Shown piece after piece: positions 44,682 to 54,284 of a DNA stretch of 64,000 bases. The position numbers and the translations under genes were made by a program. The DNA is from Flexithrix dorotheae DSM 6795. Its GTDB lineage: Bacteria > Bacteroidota > Bacteroidia > Cytophagales > Flammeovirgaceae. Where the stretch lies: NCBI RefSeq assembly GCF_000379765.1, contig NZ_KB903435.1, forward strand, positions 186,110 through 250,109. The letters are read 5' to 3'. The stretch's first letter is position 1; every line of letters begins with the position of its first letter. The notes under the pieces were generated by a model, which did no database searches, was not told where the DNA came from, and saw only the letters and a list, made by a program, of their open reading frames with translations.

Positions 44682-45197
44682 ATGGATTTAAGGGAAGAAT
44701 TATTAAGAGAATACAACAAGGAACATGTGGTTTTTCTGGCCAATTATATTGGAAATGAGCAGGAAAAATTTGCTGAACTGATAGATTTGTTTTTAAACGG
44801 AGAAATGAGGGTAACTCAACGCGCTTCATGGGTGGTGGGACATTGTGCAGACCAGTATCCTGAATTAATTACCCCCTATCTTCCTACTTTGGTTTACAAT
44901 TTAAGGAACAATATTCATGATGCGGTAAAAAGGAATACCGTCCGGATTTTACAAGATATTGATATACCCGAAGATTTAATTGGAGAAGCTGCTGATATTT
45001 GTTTCGAATTTTTACAATCTAATAAGGAGGCCATTGCCATTAAGGTTTTTTCCATGACGGTCTTGTTCAATATTACAAAAAGTATCCCAGAGCTCGCCAA
45101 TGAATTAAAAGTCATAATTGAAGACCAGATGCCTTACGGATCGGCTGGATTTAAATCAAGGGGGAAAAAAATCCTTAAAGAATTGAATAAAATATAA
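44682..45197 (+). CDS. HEAT-repeat-like helical protein
   Basis: 171 residues, all alpha, arranged like HEAT/ARM repeats: ASWVVGHCADQYPELITPYL, then VKRNTVRILQDIDIPEDLIG and AIAIKVFSMTVLFNITKSIP, each about 38-40 residues. No catalytic residues stand out. It follows the KdsC-like gene by 31 bases on the same strand, so it is probably co-transcribed with the Kdo genes. It may be a protein-protein adaptor; no specific function is known to me. Confidence 0.8.
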   Translation: MDLREELLREYNKEHVVFLANYIGNEQEKFAELIDLFLNGEMRVTQRASWVVGHCADQYPELITPYLPTLVYNLRNNIHDAVKRNTVRILQDIDIPEDLIGEAADICFEFLQSNKEAIAIKVFSMTVLFNITKSIPELANELKVIIEDQMPYGSAGFKSRGKKILKELNKI

Positions 45198-45275
45198 GTG
45201 GAATTAAACTAAAAATTGGAATTTTATTCAACTTAATAGGGTTTAGGAAAATATTTTACCCAACTTTTTAAGCCC

Positions 45276-45749
45276 ATGAAATTCCTTAATTCCTTTGCGT
45301 TCTTATTCATCCTTTTATTCAATTGCCTCTATGTTTTGGGTCAGACTTCTGAAGCCAAACGCTCGGGTCATTTTAACCTTGAAAAGGGAGTAGCGCTGGA
45401 AGGATACGATCCTGTTTCTTATTTCGAAAATGAGGAACCAAAAAAGGGGAAAAAATCACTAAGCCATGAATACAATGGGGTAACTTACCGGTTTTCTTCG
45501 GAGGAAAATAAAAAGTTGTTTTTGGCCCAACCAGAAGATTATGAACCGGAATATGGTGGATGGTGTGCCTATGCCATGGGCCTGAATGGGGAAAAAGTAG
45601 GAATTGATCCCGAAACTTATAAAATAAAAGATGGGAAATTATACCTCTTTTACAATGCTTTTTTCAATAATACATTGCCGAAATGGAATGAGGACGAGGA
45701 AAATCTAAAGCCAAAGGCAGATCAGTTTTGGGGGGGAATTATTAAATAA
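45276..45749 (+). CDS. Secreted YHS-domain protein
   Basis: 157 residues with a signal peptide (FAFLFILLFNCLYVLGQ). The YHS-type core is ALEGYDPVSYFENEEPKKG, SHEYNGVTYRFSSEENKKLF and YGGWCAYAMG, a small metal- or redox-linked fold found in many envelope proteins. The single Cys in GGWCAYAM is the candidate metal ligand. Proteins of this type are often found with copper or heme genes but none is here. It follows the HEAT protein gene by 78 bases and may form the end of the same run. Confidence 0.85.
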   Translation: MKFLNSFAFLFILLFNCLYVLGQTSEAKRSGHFNLEKGVALEGYDPVSYFENEEPKKGKKSLSHEYNGVTYRFSSEENKKLFLAQPEDYEPEYGGWCAYAMGLNGEKVGIDPETYKIKDGKLYLFYNAFFNNTLPKWNEDEENLKPKADQFWGGIIK

Positions 45750-46194
45750 TTCAGGGATGTAAAATCATAACATTGTGTATTATAATAATTGAATTAGATA
45801 GAGTGTCACTATTTATTATTTACCCATTTCGCTTTACAAAGTTAAATGGATAATTACCTGTTCCCAAAATAAATGAAATGGGGAATTCGTTTTGAAGAAA
45901 ACCAAAAATTATTGTGGGTATTAACAATTGTTTGTTTTGTTTTTGATAAAATAATCAATGGAATTTCTACCTTCGATAAGGAATTAAAAAAGGTTATTAT
46001 TTTTTGTTTTGCTTTTAATTTTTTTTAACTAACCATTCAATCCTACAAATAACATTTCCTTAAAGGGCTACCTGCCTTTTATAGGTTTCATTAACAATAA
46101 TATCCTGTTTGATAAGGTTTGTCCTTAATTGAATTTAGTCACCTAATACCTGATTAACTTTATTGTACTTTCTACTAATTTATTTAAGTGTATT
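45750..46194. other. Intergenic region, nothing supported
   Basis: 445 AT-rich bases. I see no open frame, hairpin terminator or repeat worth naming; the promoter of the small gene at 46195 should lie near its right end. Confidence 0.45.
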
Positions 46195-46416
46195 ATGCGA
46201 TTATCCAAACATGAAAATTATTATGATCCCATTACCTCTCTCAAATTAATTTTAGATGGAGAAGCCTTCAACAATAAGGAATGGTGGAAAATTGAATATG
46301 AATTTGATATTCGGGCTGAGACACACAAGGTTGAAAAACACAGAGAAGTCTTTTTAGGCTCACCCCCCGATTATTTCCCGGAAAACATCCGATATGTACC
46401 GGCATTAAAGAAATGA
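46195..46416 (+). CDS. Small hypothetical protein (73 aa)
   Basis: A 73-residue reading frame starting MRLSKHENYYDPITSLKLIL, with KEWWKIEYEFDIRAETHKVE and a Pro-rich end LGSPPDYFPENIRYVPALKK. Amino-acid composition and lack of antisense gene make it a probable real gene, but I recognise no family. It may be a small cytoplasmic protein. The neighbouring GMC gene starts 177 bases later on the same strand; common transcription is uncertain. Confidence 0.5.
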   Translation: MRLSKHENYYDPITSLKLILDGEAFNNKEWWKIEYEFDIRAETHKVEKHREVFLGSPPDYFPENIRYVPALKK

Positions 46417-46593
46417 TTATTCGTTTCAATCCCTACATGATCCATCTTTTCAAAAAGTCGGACAAAGTCATGTGATTATTCCCTGACTTTATAGCTGATA
46501 AGACAGATAAATTGTTTAAATTTGTTATGCATGCATAACTTACTCCTGTTTTTACAGGATATGTATGCCACACCAATAAACAACTATCTGGTC

Positions 46594-48210
46594 ATGAAAG
46601 CACAACAAGAATATGACTACATCATAGTCGGATCAGGATTTGGAGGGAGTGTTTCAGCAATGCGTCTGGCAGAAAAGGGGTACAAAGTTCTGATCATTGA
46701 AAAGGGAAAAAGATTTCAAAATAAGGATTATCCAAAATCCGACTGGAACTTTCGTAAATTTTTCTGGGCCCCAATTATCCGGTGTTTCGGAATTCAAAAG
46801 CTTACCTTTTTTAAAGAAGTATTCATCCTTAGTGGAGTAGGAGTGGGAGGAGGAAGCCATGTGTACGGAAATACCCATATGGTTCCTGGGGACGAATTTT
46901 TTAATAATCCGGTTTGGAGAGAGTTCAAAAACTGGAAGTCAACACTACTTCCTTTTTATGAAAAAGCCAAATTTATGTTGGGAACCATTCCTTACACCCG
47001 GTTCAACGATGAAGATTTGATTTTGAGAGAAGTGGCCAGAGATATGGGTAAGGAAGCATCATTTGAGGGGGTTAATGTAGGCGTATATTATGGGGATACT
47101 AAAAAGGCAAAGGACCCCTATTTTAAAGGTTTAGGACCAGAAAGATTGGGCTGTCAGGAATGCGCTGCCTGTATGGTTGGTTGTCGGCATAATGCCAAAA
47201 ATACCCTTGATAAAAATTACCTGTATTTTGCAGAAAAATTTGGCGCTGTTATCTTGCCAGAGACCAAAGTAGAGAAGATAAAATTTGAAAATGGAGTATA
47301 TTCCGTTGAAACCAAATCAAGCACCGCATTTTTCAAAAAAGGGAAAAAATCATTTCGATCAAAAGGTCTGGTAATTAGTGGGGGTGTTTTAGGAACCATG
47401 AATTTATTACTAAGCCAGAAAAACGCTCACAAAACTTTGAATAAGCTTTCCAACAGGCTGGGGGAAAACATCATGACGAACTCTGAATCATTATGCGGGG
47501 TAACCAACGCGGATAGAAAATTAAACAATGGTTTGGCGATAAGTTCAGTTTTTAATCCTGATCCCAATACTCATATAGAAGTAGTTAAATATAATAATGA
47601 ATCTGGTGTTTTAGGGAAATTATCCACTTTCGCAACCTCAGCTGGAAAAGGCATTCCCCGTCCTTTAAAAATGTTTCTTGAGATTTTTAAAAGACCCATC
47701 GGGTTTCTAAAAATGTTAATCAAAAAAAGCTGGGGAAAAAACACCGTTATTTTCCTGGTAATGCAGTCTTTAAGCAATTCCATGAAACTGGAATGGAAAA
47801 AGGGTCTGTTTGGAGGAGGAATAAGTTTTGTGAACCAGGGTTTGGAGAAAGTGCCTTCTTACATTCCCATTGGTCAGGAAGTGATGAACAAATATGCTGA
47901 AAAAGTAAATGGCACACCTGTAAACGCAATCACAGAAGTTATTTTTAATATGGCCACCACTGCCCATATTTTAGGAGGTTGTCCCATGGGCAAAACCATT
48001 GAAGAAGGCGTAGTGGACGAAAACTTTGCTGTCCATGGCTATCCAAATATGTATATTCTGGATGGCTCAATTATTCCCTGTAATCTGGGGGTGAACCCAA
48101 GCTTATCCATTACAGCCCTTAGTGAATATGCCATGAGTAACATTCCTGAAAAACAAGGAAATAATCAAAAAAGCCTGGATGAGCAACTTGAAAAAAGAAG
48201 TATTGTCTAG
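46594..48210 (+). CDS. GMC-family flavin oxidoreductase (cholesterol-oxidase-like)
   Basis: FAD oxidoreductase of 538 residues from the ATG of MKAQQEYDYIIVGSG, which sets the FAD motif close to the N-terminus; alternative ATGs at 46561 and 46522 add up to 24 residues. Motifs are IIVGSGFGGSVSAMRLAEKG, IIEKGKRF, the GMC signature-like VGVGGGSHVYGNTH, and a C-terminal HILGGCPMG plus VHGYPNMYILDGSIIP. A Cys-rich segment CQECAACMVGC could hold an iron-sulfur cluster, as in some bacterial GMC alcohol or sterol dehydrogenases. Substrate is unknown. No cytochrome partner gene is adjacent. Confidence 0.9.
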   Translation: MKAQQEYDYIIVGSGFGGSVSAMRLAEKGYKVLIIEKGKRFQNKDYPKSDWNFRKFFWAPIIRCFGIQKLTFFKEVFILSGVGVGGGSHVYGNTHMVPGDEFFNNPVWREFKNWKSTLLPFYEKAKFMLGTIPYTRFNDEDLILREVARDMGKEASFEGVNVGVYYGDTKKAKDPYFKGLGPERLGCQECAACMVGCRHNAKNTLDKNYLYFAEKFGAVILPETKVEKIKFENGVYSVETKSSTAFFKKGKKSFRSKGLVISGGVLGTMNLLLSQKNAHKTLNKLSNRLGENIMTNSESLCGVTNADRKLNNGLAISSVFNPDPNTHIEVVKYNNESGVLGKLSTFATSAGKGIPRPLKMFLEIFKRPIGFLKMLIKKSWGKNTVIFLVMQSLSNSMKLEWKKGLFGGGISFVNQGLEKVPSYIPIGQEVMNKYAEKVNGTPVNAITEVIFNMATTAHILGGCPMGKTIEEGVVDENFAVHGYPNMYILDGSIIPCNLGVNPSLSITALSEYAMSNIPEKQGNNQKSLDEQLEKRSIV

Positions 48211-48214
48211 GGAA

Positions 48215-49564
48215 TTATTTACTTAAAATTACAAATTCTACTCTTCTATTAAATTGTTTACCCTCTTCAGTTTCATTTGAAGCCACAGGTTCAGATTCTC
48301 CATAACCTTTAGAATCCACCTTATCGGAGGAAATCGTGTGGGACAGTAAATAATCCTTCACTGATTTAGCCCTGGCCTCGGATAGAGCCACATTACTGGC
48401 ATCGGTACCCACATCATCAGTATGACCGGCCACCTGAATTTTAAGATTTGGTGCATGCTTGAACAATTTCACCAATTTGTTTAATTCATGAAAAGAGGTT
48501 TCTCTTAAAGTTGCTTTTCCGGTATCAAAAAAGATATTATTAAGCCTTACGGTTTCTCCAACCTCAAATGGCACCAGTTTTAGATCTTTATGCACCACTA
48601 AATCACGCTCAATATTTGTGGCATCAAAATTACTGTAAATAGGCAGAAAACCCTCTTTTCTGGGATAAATTGCATACCGTTTTCCTACTGCTAAGCCAAC
48701 TAAGTATTCCTGAAATTCATTATCTGTAGAAACCGTGATTATTTCCTCTCCTGTATCCAAATCTTCAATAATTACATCCGAAGTCATGATATCTCCAGTT
48801 TTTGCATTCACCACCTGGCCCTGCAAGGTAAACTGGTTACAAAGTTCAAATTCACGATTGAATAAAGCCTCTACTTCTTTATTGCTTAATGTCCTGTTAA
48901 AAACCTGAACCTCATCGATATATCCCTTAAACGGCCTGTCAGCTCCTTCTACCTGACGACCAATTTTAAATGAAACTTTGGATTCGGTATTAATGCCATA
49001 TCCTTTTTGTTTCCCAGTATTATTGAATTTCCCATTGATAAAAATAGCCATATCACCAGAAGGTTTCCACATGCCTACTATATGGTACCAGGTATTGTAT
49101 TCCAGCCTGTTTTTGGCGAAAATTCCCTCTTCTAATGTATATCCATCACCCACGGAAAAAGCTACTGTATTCTTTCCCCCAATAAATAGCCCGAACTGAT
49201 CCTGATCTTTATTAAAAGCCCATCTACCGGCAATAAGGCTCAGGCCCAGTTTATTTTTGGGCATGATATACACCCAGGTAGATATGGTAAGTCCTTCCTC
49301 AATTTGATCAAATGCTTTAGGTGTTCCACAATCAATATAATTTTTATAACCATCAAAGTAATAGGCATCATCACCACATCGGATGGCTTCTAATAATTCA
49401 GCATCGTGATTGGTAATATTTTCCTGATGGACTTCTTCTATTAATGTTTCATTGAGGCTGTATCTGGCAATTAAACCCCTTTCTAAATCCACTGACTGTC
49501 CATAAAGAATACTGGTAAAAAGAAAAGAAAATATTCCTGAGAGTGAAATTTGAGTAATACTCAT
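48215..49564 (-). CDS. Secreted LamG-like plus OmpA-like peptidoglycan-binding protein
   Basis: 449 residues. A signal peptide (FSFLFTSILYGQ) is followed by a LamG/concanavalin-like jelly roll (about 25-235, with YFDGYKNYIDCGTP, GRWAFNKDQDQFG, DEVQVFNRTLSNKEVEALFN), then a beta-sandwich resembling a carboxypeptidase-regulatory domain (TLQGQVVNAKTGDIMTSDVI), and a C-terminal OmpA domain (NIFFDTGKATLRETS, VAGHTDDVGTDASNVALSEA, RAKSVKDYLL, RRVEFVI). The OmpA part anchors to peptidoglycan while the LamG may bind a glycan or protein outside. It converges with the GMC gene with only 4 bases between stops. Confidence 0.9.
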   Translation of the reverse strand: MSITQISLSGIFSFLFTSILYGQSVDLERGLIARYSLNETLIEEVHQENITNHDAELLEAIRCGDDAYYFDGYKNYIDCGTPKAFDQIEEGLTISTWVYIMPKNKLGLSLIAGRWAFNKDQDQFGLFIGGKNTVAFSVGDGYTLEEGIFAKNRLEYNTWYHIVGMWKPSGDMAIFINGKFNNTGKQKGYGINTESKVSFKIGRQVEGADRPFKGYIDEVQVFNRTLSNKEVEALFNREFELCNQFTLQGQVVNAKTGDIMTSDVIIEDLDTGEEIITVSTDNEFQEYLVGLAVGKRYAIYPRKEGFLPIYSNFDATNIERDLVVHKDLKLVPFEVGETVRLNNIFFDTGKATLRETSFHELNKLVKLFKHAPNLKIQVAGHTDDVGTDASNVALSEARAKSVKDYLLSHTISSDKVDSKGYGESEPVASNETEEGKQFNRRVEFVILSK

Positions 49565-49720
49565 TTTGAAGCTGGTTTGTTAATGGTTGTCAATCAGTAC
49601 CTTACAAAACAATTTTTGTGCGGTAGCCTATTCAAAATAAGTTCCTTGTAAGATTTGAATTAAAGTTGACTTTTTTATCATTATTTTTAGGCTCTCATTT
49701 TATTCTTACACACAACTTCT

Positions 49721-51346
49721 ATGAAATTAGCACGAAATTCAGTCATCTCCCTTTGTTTTATTTTTATTTTCACTAATGTACTTTTAGCACAAAATCGCCC
49801 TGAGTATGATAGTAAAGAATGGCACAGAAAACAAAACCGGGAACTCTTTGCACTGATGGACTTAGGTGAAACCGATAAAGCCATTTCAGAAATGGAAAAA
49901 ATGTTGGAAAAGTTGCCTAATGATCAGGAAATATTGTTTGGGTTAAGTCTGGCCTGGTGGAACAAGGGAAAAACTAAAAAGGCCAATGAATTAGCTAGTT
50001 TAGCTATCCAAAATGGTTTGCCCATCAAAAGATATTTGGCCGGACCTAGAAAGTATACGCAACCGTTGGTAGAAAGTAAGCCTTTTCAAAAGAACTTTTC
50101 AGATGGAATTACCCAGTTAGTTCACGGGCCAATGTTAGGTGATTTTTCAGCCTCAGAGGCAAAAATATGGATTAGAACTTTCCAGGAAGTTCCGTTTCGG
50201 GTAATTTATAGCCAAAAAGAAAATATGCAAAACCCGGTTTTCTCTGGTACTTTCAATACAAATAAAAATGAGGATTATACCGGGATTGCCATTTTAAAAG
50301 ATCTATCTTCAAATCAAAAATATTATTATCAACTGGAAATAGATGGTAAAAAAATGGATGAGATTCACCATTTCCAAACCTTTCCAAAATCTTTAAATGA
50401 CCAGGAAATTAGTATTGCATTTGGAGGAGGAGCCGCCTACAACCCTGAGTTGGAAAATATGTGGAATACTATCCAGCAAAAAAATCCAGATGCTTTGCTG
50501 CTCTTGGGAGATAATGTTTATATAGATAAGCCAGAACAACCGAATACCCAACAATACTGCTATTACAGAAGGCAAAACAGCCAGCCATTTGGAGATTTAA
50601 TTTCAAAAGTGCCTGTTTATACCATTTGGGATGATCACGATTTTGGAGTAGACGATTGTTTTGGAGGGCCTGAAATTGATGCACCAGCATGGAAAAAGCC
50701 AGTCTGGAAAATTTTTAAAGAAAATTGGAATAATCCTGCCTACCAAGGAGGTGAAAATCCCGGATGCTATTACAATTATTCAATAGGAGAAATTGAATTT
50801 TTTATGTTGGATTGCAGATACTACAGAGAAGCACCCGGAGGAAATGATGATAATTACCAACCCTCAATGTTAGGGCCTGTGCAGAAAAAATGGTTGTTGG
50901 AAAGTTTGGGAAAATCTACCGCAAAAGTTAAAGTAATTGTTTCCTCCGTACCCATGGCTGCGGGTATAAAGGGACCTGCAAAAGATGGTACTTTCGATAC
51001 CTGGGATGGCTATGCAGCCGAAAGAGAGGAAATATTTAATCATTTAACCACTGAAAAAATCAAAGGGGTGATTATCCTGTCAGCTGACAGGCACCGGTCA
51101 GATGCCTATAAAATTAACAGGACAGGGGATTATGCACTTTATGAATTTTCAAGCTCCAGACTTACCAATATCCATGTTCATGAACTCATTCCACATTCAC
51201 TTTTTGGTTATAATGAAAAATGTTCTTTTGGCTTAGTTAAGTTTGACCTATCAGAAGAAATGCCCTTAATTGAATATCAGATTTATGATATTGAAGGAAA
51301 AAAGCATGGAGGAATCACCATTAGTGGAGATATGATTGGGTATTGA
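49721..51346 (+). CDS. PhoD-type alkaline phosphatase with N-terminal TPR-like segment
   Basis: 541 residues with a signal peptide (IFIFTNVLLAQ). Residues 30-125 read like two TPR repeats (WHRKQNRELFALMDLGETDKA, EILFGLSLAWWNKGKTKKAN). The PhoD catalytic part starts near SEAKIWIRTFQEVPFRVIYS and shows the metal-site motifs LLLGDNVYID, TIWDDHDFGVDDC and LSADRHRSDAY. PhoD enzymes are phosphodi- or monoesterases using Ca and Fe. Here the enzyme is fused to the TPR part, which is uncommon. It is transcribed alone; a weak GCAGG/CCTGC hairpin at about 51393-51420 may end it. Confidence 0.88.
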   Translation: MKLARNSVISLCFIFIFTNVLLAQNRPEYDSKEWHRKQNRELFALMDLGETDKAISEMEKMLEKLPNDQEILFGLSLAWWNKGKTKKANELASLAIQNGLPIKRYLAGPRKYTQPLVESKPFQKNFSDGITQLVHGPMLGDFSASEAKIWIRTFQEVPFRVIYSQKENMQNPVFSGTFNTNKNEDYTGIAILKDLSSNQKYYYQLEIDGKKMDEIHHFQTFPKSLNDQEISIAFGGGAAYNPELENMWNTIQQKNPDALLLLGDNVYIDKPEQPNTQQYCYYRRQNSQPFGDLISKVPVYTIWDDHDFGVDDCFGGPEIDAPAWKKPVWKIFKENWNNPAYQGGENPGCYYNYSIGEIEFFMLDCRYYREAPGGNDDNYQPSMLGPVQKKWLLESLGKSTAKVKVIVSSVPMAAGIKGPAKDGTFDTWDGYAAEREEIFNHLTTEKIKGVIILSADRHRSDAYKINRTGDYALYEFSSSRLTNIHVHELIPHSLFGYNEKCSFGLVKFDLSEEMPLIEYQIYDIEGKKHGGITISGDMIGY

Positions 51347-51574
51347 GGTTTTTGTTTTTCAGGTAAGCAATAAATAACTAAAAAGTATTTCTAAGCAGGC
51401 TTGCAATTTCGTGAACCTGCCTCTTAATTGGAAAGGTACTATCTCTTTCACAGGAAAGAAGGTTAATTTGTAAAAAAGGAAACTACTGATTTCGGTCAAA
51501 ATGTCATCATAAAGATTTGAAAATCAGCCCTTTTGACTACAGTTTGACCAAGGCATTAAGGTTGATTACAAATT

Positions 51575-53995
51575 ATGGTAACTTATCCTTTTCTCATGGT
51601 CAAATTTCCTGTTTTCACTCACATTAAAAGTAGGCTCAAGGCTGATTTTATTCAAACTAATCTTAAAATTTATGAAAAAGATTTATTAGCCATCAGGGAA
51701 GCGGAAAATACCTTGAAAGAGAAATCAGTGGCAGAATTCAGGGAAATTGCCATCAATTTCAGGAAAGCCTTTCACCTACTGGGAGAAACTCCACAAACAT
51801 TGATAAAAGCGTTTGCATTAGTCTCTGAGGCAGCTTTTAGAAGTTTGGGTATGCGGCCATTTGATGAACAGATTATAGCCGCCCTGTCTATGAGCAAAAG
51901 GCAAATTGCAGAAATGCAAACCGGGGAAGGTAAAACACTTACTGCTACAATGCCTGTCTATTATTGTGCACTCTTTGGGAAAGGTGCTCATGTGCTTACT
52001 TTCAATGATTATCTGGCCAAAAGAGATGCAAATTGGATGCAGCCTGTATATAATCTATTAGGTATCTCAGTCGGGTATATTCAGGAAAGCATGACTACTG
52101 AAGAAAAAAAAGTGGCATATAACCAGGATATTACCTATCTGACTGCCAAAGAGGCTGGGTTTGATTATTTAAGATCTTTATTAGTCACCGATAAAGATGA
52201 AGATTTTCGAAGAAACCCGTATTTTGCCCTTATCGATGAAGTAGATTCCATCTTGATAGATGAATCCAGGATTCCGCTGGTAATTGCTGGCGAAGCAGAT
52301 AATTTTTTAGAAGGAGATTTTTATAATATTAGTAATGCAGTAGGTAAACTACAACCAGAAACTGATTTCCAAAAAGATGAATATGAGTTGAACATTTTTC
52401 TCACGGAATCCGGAGTAAAAAAAATAGAAGCTGCTATTGGTTGCGCAGATATTTTCGATGGAAATAATAAACTACTTTTAACCCAAGTCAATCTGGCTTT
52501 ACATGCCCATTTTTTATTGAGTAAAGATGTGGATTACATTATACGGAATGGTGCTATCGAATTGGTGGGTGAGTTTACGGGCAGAGTAATGGATAAAAGA
52601 AGATGGCCATTTGGGTTGCAAGCTGCTATTGAAGCCAAAGAAAATTTGCGTATCCAGCAAGAAGGAAAAATACTTGGAAAAGCCACCCTGCAACGTTTTG
52701 TAAATACCTATCCTCATCTTTGCGGAATGACTGGGACAGCAAAATCAGCGGCTGAGGAATTATTTACTTTTTATAATCTTCCGGTTACGATAATTCCCCC
52801 TCACAAACCCAATATCCGGATTGATGCAGAAGATAAAATCTTTTCCAACAAAGAAATCAAATTGCAAAATATCATTACAGAAATCAGAAAAGTAAATGCT
52901 AAAGGCCGGCCAATTTTGGTAGGTACACAAACTGTGGAAGAATCTGAATATTTTGCTAAAGAGTTAATAAAAAAGGGAATTTCCTGTGAGATTTTAAATG
53001 CTAAAAATGATGAAAAAGAAGCTGAAATAATAGCTAAAGCAGGAATGATGAATGCAGTTACTATTTCCACTAATATGGCAGGAAGAGGTACCGACATAAA
53101 ACTTGGCGGAGAATTAGGAGTGGAAAAAGAAAAAATCATTCAACTTGGCGGACTTTATGTAATTGGTACCAACAGGTTTGAAAGTCAACGAATTGATGAT
53201 CAGTTGAGGGGTAGGGCAGGGCGACAGGGCGACCCTGGATCTTCTCAGTTTTTTGTCAGCCTGGAAGACGACCTTCTTCAAAAATTTGGTATTAATGAAT
53301 TGGTTCCCAAAAAAGTATGGGCTCAGGACTGCCTTTCCGGAGTAAACCTGACTATTGTAAACCGTGAAGTAGACAGAGTACAAAGAATTATTGAAGGAAA
53401 AAATTTTGAGATCAAGAAAACACTTCTAAAATACGGTGCTTTTATTGAAATGCAACGACAGATTATTTACCAAAAAAGAAATGAATTCCTTGAAGGCACA
53501 TTTGAAAGTTTACTCAAAAAGAATGAGCCTTATTCATTTGATCGACTAGCGCAAAAAGTTGGAAAAAAAGCACTTCAATTGGCTGAAAAACAAATATCTA
53601 TAGCCATAATAGATAAATACTGGGCGGATTATCTGGAAGAAATTGACCAGCTAAAACAGGAAATTCATTTGGTGGCAATAGGAGGATTAAACCCTTTCAG
53701 GGAATTCCAGAAAAGTACTACAAGTCTTTTTGAGCGCTATCTGGTCGAAATCAATAATCAGATTGTGGAGAAATTGGGTAAAGCAGAAATTACAGCAAGT
53801 GGTGTAAACCTTGAAAAGGAAGGTTTAAAAAGGCCAACCTCCACCTGGACTTATCTCATTAATGATAATCCTTTTGGAGATAAACTGGAAATGATATTAA
53901 TGGGCAACAGCAATATCGGCTTTGCAGCAGGAGCAGCAATTTGGTGGCCACTATTGGCCCTTTATTTTATGGTAAAGAAATGGATGAAAAAGTAG
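51575..53995 (+). CDS. SecA-like translocase ATPase (accessory type) with hydrophobic C-terminus
   Basis: 806 residues with the full SecA motor: QTGEGKT Walker A at 115-121, IDEVDSILIDE Walker B, the preprotein cross-linking region between, MTGTAKSAAEEL, TNMAGRGTDIKLGG and QLRGRAGRQGDPGSSQFF. The scaffold and wing region follows. It lacks the zinc-binding C-terminal tail of housekeeping SecA, and ends with a hydrophobic segment AGAAIWWPLLALYFMVKKW followed by basic residues, a probable membrane anchor. It is shorter than a typical Bacteroidota SecA (about 1100). A second, dedicated export route is likely, but substrates are not evident from neighbours. Confidence 0.88.
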   Translation: MVTYPFLMVKFPVFTHIKSRLKADFIQTNLKIYEKDLLAIREAENTLKEKSVAEFREIAINFRKAFHLLGETPQTLIKAFALVSEAAFRSLGMRPFDEQIIAALSMSKRQIAEMQTGEGKTLTATMPVYYCALFGKGAHVLTFNDYLAKRDANWMQPVYNLLGISVGYIQESMTTEEKKVAYNQDITYLTAKEAGFDYLRSLLVTDKDEDFRRNPYFALIDEVDSILIDESRIPLVIAGEADNFLEGDFYNISNAVGKLQPETDFQKDEYELNIFLTESGVKKIEAAIGCADIFDGNNKLLLTQVNLALHAHFLLSKDVDYIIRNGAIELVGEFTGRVMDKRRWPFGLQAAIEAKENLRIQQEGKILGKATLQRFVNTYPHLCGMTGTAKSAAEELFTFYNLPVTIIPPHKPNIRIDAEDKIFSNKEIKLQNIITEIRKVNAKGRPILVGTQTVEESEYFAKELIKKGISCEILNAKNDEKEAEIIAKAGMMNAVTISTNMAGRGTDIKLGGELGVEKEKIIQLGGLYVIGTNRFESQRIDDQLRGRAGRQGDPGSSQFFVSLEDDLLQKFGINELVPKKVWAQDCLSGVNLTIVNREVDRVQRIIEGKNFEIKKTLLKYGAFIEMQRQIIYQKRNEFLEGTFESLLKKNEPYSFDRLAQKVGKKALQLAEKQISIAIIDKYWADYLEEIDQLKQEIHLVAIGGLNPFREFQKSTTSLFERYLVEINNQIVEKLGKAEITASGVNLEKEGLKRPTSTWTYLINDNPFGDKLEMILMGNSNIGFAAGAAIWWPLLALYFMVKKWMKK

Positions 53996-54016
53996 GTTGA
54001 AAACCACCAAACTCTT

Positions 54017-54179
54017 AGAGCATGTTTAAATTTTAACTGTTTCGCTGCAAACACCCATTTATGAAACCTCACTTCAAAATAAAATTTCCAAATAGCGCTG
54101 CTATTCAAAAATTTTCTTTTTTCGTGAGAACCCAAAACTGGACGTTTTCGCTTGAAAACCTAAATTTTAAACACGCTCT
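54017..54179. repeat. Candidate MITE (about 163 bp, imperfect terminal inverted repeats)
   Basis: AGAGCATGTTTAAATTTTAA (54017-54036) and its near reverse complement AAATTTTAAACACGCTCT (54162-54179) bound a short segment that codes nothing convincing. GAGCATGTTTAAA-type ends occur on IS-derived repeats in this phylum. A short reading frame in the middle is not supported. Only one copy is in the window. Confidence 0.5.
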
Positions 54180-54284
54180 TAATTTACATCAATTACTTAC
54201 CTATTACTTGGTGAATGGATCAGTTCTCACAGTATGGCCGGTTTTTACCCCTTTGTAATACTATTTTGAGGAACTAGAATCATG

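Noticed and set aside
54061-54258. 65-codon plus-strand frame
   Set aside because: Lies inside the candidate MITE and has no protein-like pattern.
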